This document shows, piece by piece, positions 58,736 to 64,000 of a stretch of 64,000 nucleotides of DNA. Origin of the DNA: Marasmius tenuissimus (Eukaryota; Basidiomycota; Agaricomycetes; Agaricales; Marasmiaceae); NCBI GenBank assembly GCA_029532415.1, contig JAQOTA010000067.1, forward strand, positions 62,001 to 126,000. Direction: 5' to 3'. The translations under genes were made by a program, and so were the position numbers. Each line of letters opens with the position of its first letter. The first letter of the stretch is position 1. Below the pieces are notes generated by a model. The model saw only the letters and a list, made by a program, of their open reading frames with translations, was not told the DNA's origin and ran no database searches.

Positions 58736-61011
58736 ATGCTTTACAGTCGCGCTGTCACACAGTTCAGGGAACGGCAAGAATCCAATGGGGAAAAACCAGG
58801 ACTCCGTAAAATCTGCTTGATGATTCAGGCAGAGCACCTTCGGGAGACAGGTCGCACAGTAATCCTATCCCATTCAACCTTGGGACGTCTCGTGAAGGGA
58901 GGGCAAATGATTGCGGATTTTAACAGGGACAAAAGTGTGTTGCTGAAACAGGAGGCCAAGGAACTGATCGCGTTCACGATTGAGGTAGCAGCGTGGGGAT
59001 TCCCTCTTGACAAGAGAAGGCTAGCTGAGCATGCAGATGAGCTCATATGAGCAAGACTTGGGAAATCCTATCCAGGAGTAGGGAAAAATTGGGCAACCCG
59101 CTTCATCGACACACATTCAAAGCATCTTCGAGCATATATTCCATCAGATTTGGACACCGCGCGTGGACAAGCCGTCAATCCTGCCAATAACAAACTGTAT
59201 TTTGACATGATGGAGAAGTTGATGAAGGGTGGGGATGATGGGGAGCCTCTGCTTCCTGAAATTATGTATGCGGTGGATGAGATTGGCTTTTCAAATATGA
59301 GCGGAACACGGAGGAAGGTCATTGGAAGGGCAGGGAAAAAGATGCAGTACCAAAAGAAAGGGAGTAGCAGGGAGATGACGACAGTTCTGGTTACCATTTG
59401 TGCAGATGGCTCGACACTAACCCCAGCTATCATATTTAAATCAAAGGGTTACTGCATTAACTGGCTCGAAAACAATCCGGCAAAAGCTATGTAAGTGATA
59501 AAGGTTTGGGATCATATCAACATACTTAACAAGCAAACCGTGGTAGGATTGGATATTCAAAAAGGGCTGGACAAGCAATGAGATTGGGATTGAATATGCC
59601 AAACGGTTCGAAAAACTTACCCGGAGCAAAGCAAATGGAGCGAAACGGTCGCTCAGTGTTGATGGCCATGTATCACACTGTAGCCGGGGGTTCCTCCGTC
59701 ATTGTCGGGAGCATAACATTGCGGTGCCAGCATATGTCTTTCACGGGACATAAATCTACCAGGGACTCGATGTTGTATGTTTCAGCCCGCTGAAGAACAC
59801 CTTTGGATTAGAAAGGGACAAACATCTACGGGAGACGGAAATGCCACTCACAAAGGAGAACTTTGCTGAACTTTATGGGAAGGCACACCTTTCCTCCTTA
59901 ACCCCAGACCTGGTGAAGACTGCATTCCGAAAGACGGGGTTATGGCCGCTCGACAGGACAGTGGTAACAGCAGAGATGATGGCCCCGAGCCACGAGACGT
60001 CGTGGAAGGTGTACACCCCAATCGAGCCCTCAACACCAGTACAAATCATAACTGATTTGATGAGGGATATGGTATACAATACTATTCCATGCAAAGAGGA
60101 ATCAGAACAGGAAACGGGAGCGCCACTCACCACTGTTTACACCACAGAAGCCCGGCCCCCGGACAGAGCCCTTTCTGACCCCAACCGCCAATAATCGTCG
60201 CGCTCAAATGACCATCAGCGAGCTAAAGCAAACCAGTGTTGGATATCTGGCTTCATCATCACTAATTCAGCCCAACAATTCACCCCCTAAAATCCCAGAA
60301 TTCAGCATTTCACCCGTTCAACAAATACGAGACAACACACAAGAGTTATTAGATCTCCCAACATGCACGCTGCATGAGCATCAACTCCAAGATGCGCTTC
60401 GCAAGTCGATAGCGCAGTCTACAATGTACCAAGGGCAGGCATTACAGCTTCAAGCGACGTGTGTTATGCAGAACCTGTATTGTGATCAAGTCTGGAAACA
60501 GCTGCTCGCAAAAGAGGAGAAGGGTCAGAAAATAAAGAGAGGAAAGCTGATGGGGGATGGACTTCTGAAGATGCTGACATCTGATGAATATTATCAGAAA
60601 GTTGTTGAGCATGAAGAGGCACAAAAAGTGGACGAGGAAGAGAAGAGGGCAAGAAAGACTGCGCGAGAGAAACAAGCAGCAGCAATGACTATATGGGAAG
60701 GAAATGAGGCAAAAAAGGAGAGGAATGAGGGAAGGCATGAAGAGTGGAAAAAGGCTGTGAAGGAATGGGAGATGGAACACAAGGAGGCAAAGGACAGAGG
60801 AGAGACACTCAAGGTGTGGGAAAGAACTCATCCTAAACCAAAGGTGAAGGACCCAGATTATGCACCTGAACCCGCAGTTCCAAAGCCTACAATCAGGAAA
60901 AAGACTTCATCCAGGTCTGCTAGTGTTGAGGCTGAGGGCGAAGATGATGCAGATGGCAACAGCGACAACGACAACGAAGAGAATAGGACCACGGAATCAG
61001 ATGATGGTTGA
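58736..61011 (+). pseudogene. Pogo-type transposase, four lesions
   Basis: Starts at ATG 58736 with a psq/CENP-B-like helix-turn-helix region (RKICLMIQAEHL, AEHADELI). The catalytic part shows AVDEIGFSNMSGT with the first aspartate, TICADGSTLTPAIIFKSKG, SLSVDGHVSHC with the second, and GLDVVCFSPLKN with the third; then LTKENFAELYGKAH. An intron at about 59491-59546 is typical. Lesions: TGA 59048-59050, one missing A in an A-run near 59556, TAA near 59750, and a frame change at about 60190-60208. The C-terminal part (60208-61011) is a long, charged coiled coil with an acidic end, usual for this group. It cannot make transposase. Confidence 0.88.
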
Positions 61012-61252
61012 TTTTGCCGGATTGTGACATCATGTCACAGTATTGGTCATGTGTGACATGAACTGTACTAAGGAACCAGGTACAGCCAAAATGGGGTTCT
61101 TCGACTGTTAGCACTGCGGAATACCATGACCACCTACCTAGCCCATATCTGACGACAATATAGAACCAATGCCCAACTATCTTGTGAGCTACTTTTTAGA
61201 CAAAAAAATCTCTTTGCTGTTGTTGTGTGCGCTAATTACATTTTTGGTGTAC

Positions 61253-61272
61253 CAAGGAGTGGTAAAATACTG
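61253..61272 (-). repeat. Right TIR of pogo element
   Basis: Reverse complement of the left TIR with one mismatch, followed by TA at 61273-61274. Confidence 0.92.
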
Positions 61273-61274
61273 TA

Positions 61275-61940
61275 CAGTCATCACTCAGGTCCGTAAATCT
61301 CTCGGTTAAGCTCAAAGTCGGAATCTTGGAGCTAGTTATTGAAGGTGTGAAGCAAATTGGCTGGTAACTAGATTGCATACACCAGACAATCAATATTGAG
61401 AATCAATAAAGGGCAGGATTAACGCATCTACTTGCTTACCAGTAAATCATGATAGATCAAAACCAATATCCAAGCATTTGGAAACCAACAGACGTTCCAT
61501 GGTGTTATGAGGCGACTGGCGTAAGGTAAAAGGTCTTTGAGACAGCATAGATGTGGTTTGGGTCGGGAGAAAAGTTGATGGGACTGTGATAGGTTGCGAG
61601 TTCAAGCTGTGTTTGAAAAATGCGCAAAGCGTCCGCCTATCCCGATTTGGAATCTTTGTGTCTTGTCCCTCTCCTCTCACCACGTTCATTGCCATCGGCA
61701 ACTTCTTTGGTCTCCCTCAATTACGTTTCAGCACCTTTGACGGTCACTTCAATATGGCCTCTTGTACGGTTCAGTTTCACTGTTAGCCTTATTTGCCCCC
61801 TTTTTCAAGTCTTCATCACGTCCAACTGTGAACACCAACTTGATTATCACCAAAGAAAACAACAAATGCTTTCTGCATCTTGGTGTCTTCTCTCTATACC
61901 TTTGGCTAGACAAAGACCTGAAAATCTCTTCATCTTGTTC
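61275..61940. other. DNA between pogo element and second X block
   Basis: The 3' block does not clearly continue after the transposon, and this 0.67 kb has no counterpart I can find between 37600 and 37640. No gene recognised. Confidence 0.4.
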
Positions 61941-63010
61941 AGATAAACTAACAACTATCTCCCGAACCTTCGGGCACTTAACATCACTTTCATTCCCAGC
62001 CCTACCGGGGCGCATCATGCTGGGATGAATTCATTTGAACAACCCTTGTAAGGTCAAAATGCAGATGTCATGAATCATATTCTGTGTCTTTCTGCTTGTG
62101 TGCCTCACATGAGCTCATGCTTTTCAAGTCAAGGAATGGTCCAACAAACACCTCTGCACTCAAAGTATAATGACCCAAAAGCCCTCAACACTAAATCAGG
62201 AGGATCCCACTGGAAAGAACTGAGTGTGAAAGTGAGTATCAGGTAGAAAGACTGAGAGGGAGAAGTGAACATGAACGAGCCCTCTCGTGGTCAGGCGCAA
62301 GTACCATTAGCTACCTAACTATCACTCGTCATGGAAGGTATCTCAGGTATGTTCGTACTCTTTCTAGCTACATGACATTCATTCTACTGGTTTCGTTTGT
62401 GCATGATTAGCCTTTACAGTTATGAGGTTTAGGCTTCAGCATCTTGTCGAGCCATTCTGCATTTGCTTGCGTGACACCCATCAGTGAGTCCTTCAAAGTC
62501 ACTGATCTCTAACATACACCCCCCGACCCACCACCGACCTTTACACCTGCCACCAGAACATCAATGACAGGAAAATAAGCGAGGAAGGAATAAGTTGTGG
62601 AAGGGAAATCCGTGACCCTTTCTGATTTAGAAATGGTAGGCTCTGCTGAGAATAAGCTGAGAAACTTGGAATCCCCCAGTTATTAGGAGGGGGCAAGCGT
62701 GGGAGCTGTTCCATAGCCAACAGATAGCTTGAGGTTGAGCCAAAGACATGTTCCTGGATAAAATGTGTTTTCTGTGCTCCACAAGTACAAAACAATCTGT
62801 TGGCAACCATGAATGAATTAAATCTTCCTTAAGCATATATTTCAAGCTCATCGCAAGTAGTCAACCTTTGATGAAATAAATGTCGTGCATGCGATTTCGG
62901 AGTGGTATATAATCCTGTTGGAGGCTCAAAGCATAAGAGTGATGGAGGGGAGGTAAATGAAAAATACACTCCAGGAGATCGAAACAGGAGGAATGAATCC
63001 GGGTGTTTTC
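61941..63010. repeat. X block, copy 2
   Basis: Matches 37640-39600 at both ends, with segments CCCGAACCTTCGGGCACTTA, ACAACCCTTG and GGATGAATTCATTTG, then the region around 62530-62990 against 39030-39560. The 0.9 kb in the middle of the first copy, including the TTA-flanked MITE, is absent. No gene seen. Confidence 0.6.
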
Positions 63011-63120
63011 ACTGAACGTTGATTTGTAACCTCCACCTTCTCGAAAATTCCCACGGCAAAAAACGCCTGAGGAATCAAGCAGCAAAGGCATATGTTGATA
63101 GGTGGGTAATAAAACACATC

Positions 63121-64000
63121 ATGAGCAACACTGGCCAGCAGCCAGACCACTCCACTACTCCTAGAGCACCCAGATCTGGGATCAACACCCTGAGACAAGC
63201 ATCACCCACACCCATTACATGCCCTAACTTATGGACAACCGGGATTGCCATGAGAACAGTAGTGGGCCTGGCCGCCATATGACACAGCCCATACCCGAAG
63301 ATGCTAGAAGATCCAGGTACAGCTTGGTGGACTCAACTGGCATCCGCCAAAGCGGATCACCCGACTCATATAATTCCCCCAACCCACAAACCAAACCCAA
63401 CGACCTGCAGTTTGCTCTCGGCCAAGACACCAATGACGACAACAATGAAGACATGCTGGATGATTCGGATTTCGACGACCCAGCTGCCGATGCCGCATAC
63501 AACACGTTAATGTAATTTATAGGGGCATGTGAAAACCACCAATTCTCAAATTGGGACATCCAAGCCCTCTCCAACGTAGTCCTATATGCACGCTACTACA
63601 TGGAAGCCATGTGGAACATGGAGTCGTATGCAGAGAGAATAGACCACCTCGAATGGGCAGCAAGCAAAGCTCAGTCCACTCGTGACCTTATAGCAGAGTA
63701 TGCCTGGAAAGCTGATGACCACGCACAGGAACTTGAGGAGACACTTGCTACAATTATGCGAGAGCTCACAGACATAAGAAAGACATCCGCAAATGCAACC
63801 CCGCAGCCCAACACTCCCCAGATAGCCCCAACTAACCCTCCCCCACCACGACACATGACACAACCCAGCAAGAATCTAACAGCAACGAGCCCGCTGAAAC
63901 CTGTGGATCAACATGAGCAGGAACAGGAACAACACCTCATTGTGTCATTCAACGGAAGAATACCCCGAGAAAAACAACGACCCCCATTTGAAATCACGTC
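63121..64000 (+). pseudogene. LINE-type ORF1 (gag-like) fragment, open at the window edge
   Basis: ATG 63121 gives MSNTGQQPDHSTTPRAPRSG and a proline-rich stretch, then a frame change near 63225. The second frame (63231 onward) is acidic (NDDNNEDMLDDSDFDD) and meets TAA at 63513-63515, then continues in the same frame through WNMESYAERIDHLEWAASKAQ, a coiled coil, to LIVSFNGRIPREKQRPPFEI at the edge. The last motif resembles ORF1 proteins of Agaricomycete Tad1-type non-LTR elements as I recall them. With two breaks it is probably a dead copy, unless the TAA is an assembly error. Confidence 0.45.

Larger units (their letters stand above)
58168..61272 (+). mobile_element. Pogo-type DNA transposon, 3.1 kb
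   Basis: Terminal inverted repeats of 20 bp start CAGTATTTTACCACTC at each end (58168-58187, 61253-61272; one mismatch) and are flanked by TA at 58166-58167 and 61273-61274. Subterminal TGTGACA-type repeats lie at 58530-58600 and 61020-61070. The single gene inside is a broken DDE_1/CENP-B-type transposase. TA duplication, TIR sequence and transposase type all fit the pogo group of the Tc1/mariner superfamily. Confidence 0.93.

Noticed and set aside
60442..60831. 129-residue minus-strand Ser/Leu-rich frame
   Set aside because: Antisense of the charged coiled coil of the pogo transposase; the composition follows from that.
1..64000. tRNA, rRNA and CRISPR arrays
   Set aside because: No cloverleaf with intact acceptor and T-arm consensus, no ribosomal sequence and no regularly spaced repeats were seen; the only tRNA-like match is the 16-nt primer-binding site.

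Overview
The window looks like an accessory, transposon-rich region of a filamentous basidiomycete, probably an Agaricomycete. Genes are cut into many short exons by introns of about 45-65 nt. There are Ty1/copia, pogo-type and MITE-like elements, a DUF6533-type membrane protein and an Agaricomycete-type DDE integrase gene. Rhizoctonia/Ceratobasidium is my best guess for the genus, from remembered protein resemblance only. Splice sites, frames and repeat boundaries were read by eye.

Layout. 0-8.6 kb: one intact ten-exon 2-oxoglutarate/Fe(II) oxygenase gene (4235-5919) in otherwise gene-poor DNA. 8.6-44.7 kb: three tandem segmental-duplication units, each carrying one member of an 11-exon gene family of unknown function ('UF11', a label used here only). 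Copies 2 (33949-36272) and 3 (41407-43719) read through completely; copy 2 gives 608 aa. Copy 1 (about 12.0-28.2 kb) is one gene blown apart by LTR elements: full-length copia element A (target duplication AATAT, itself carrying a solo LTR with ACGAG), a 455-bp solo LTR (GATAT), full-length copia element B (CAAGA), a 490-bp LTR-like insertion and a family-B solo LTR (ACTGG). 44.7-47.3 kb: a patchwork of inverted-repeat elements and an orphan cysteine-rich exon pair. 47.9-52.3 kb: three genes, a DUF6533-type membrane protein (+), a DDE integrase-like gene (-) and a head-to-head 380-aa conserved-looking unknown (+). 54.6-63 kb: decayed UF11 copy 4 and its flanks, split by a 3.1-kb pogo-type transposon with 20-bp TIRs and a TA duplication. 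63.1-64 kb: the start of a probable LINE-type ORF1, broken and cut by the window edge.

How it fits together. The unit order is X block, 5' block, UF11 gene, 3' block. Units 2 and 3 keep intact genes; units 1 and 4 have become transposon landing sites. Both copia elements are dead. Their nonsense codons and lost catalytic aspartates are mostly explained by C:G to T:A changes. Both carry the same 16-nt primer-binding site, matching the anticodon arm of initiator tRNA-Met, although their LTRs differ. No rRNA, tRNA or CRISPR array was found.
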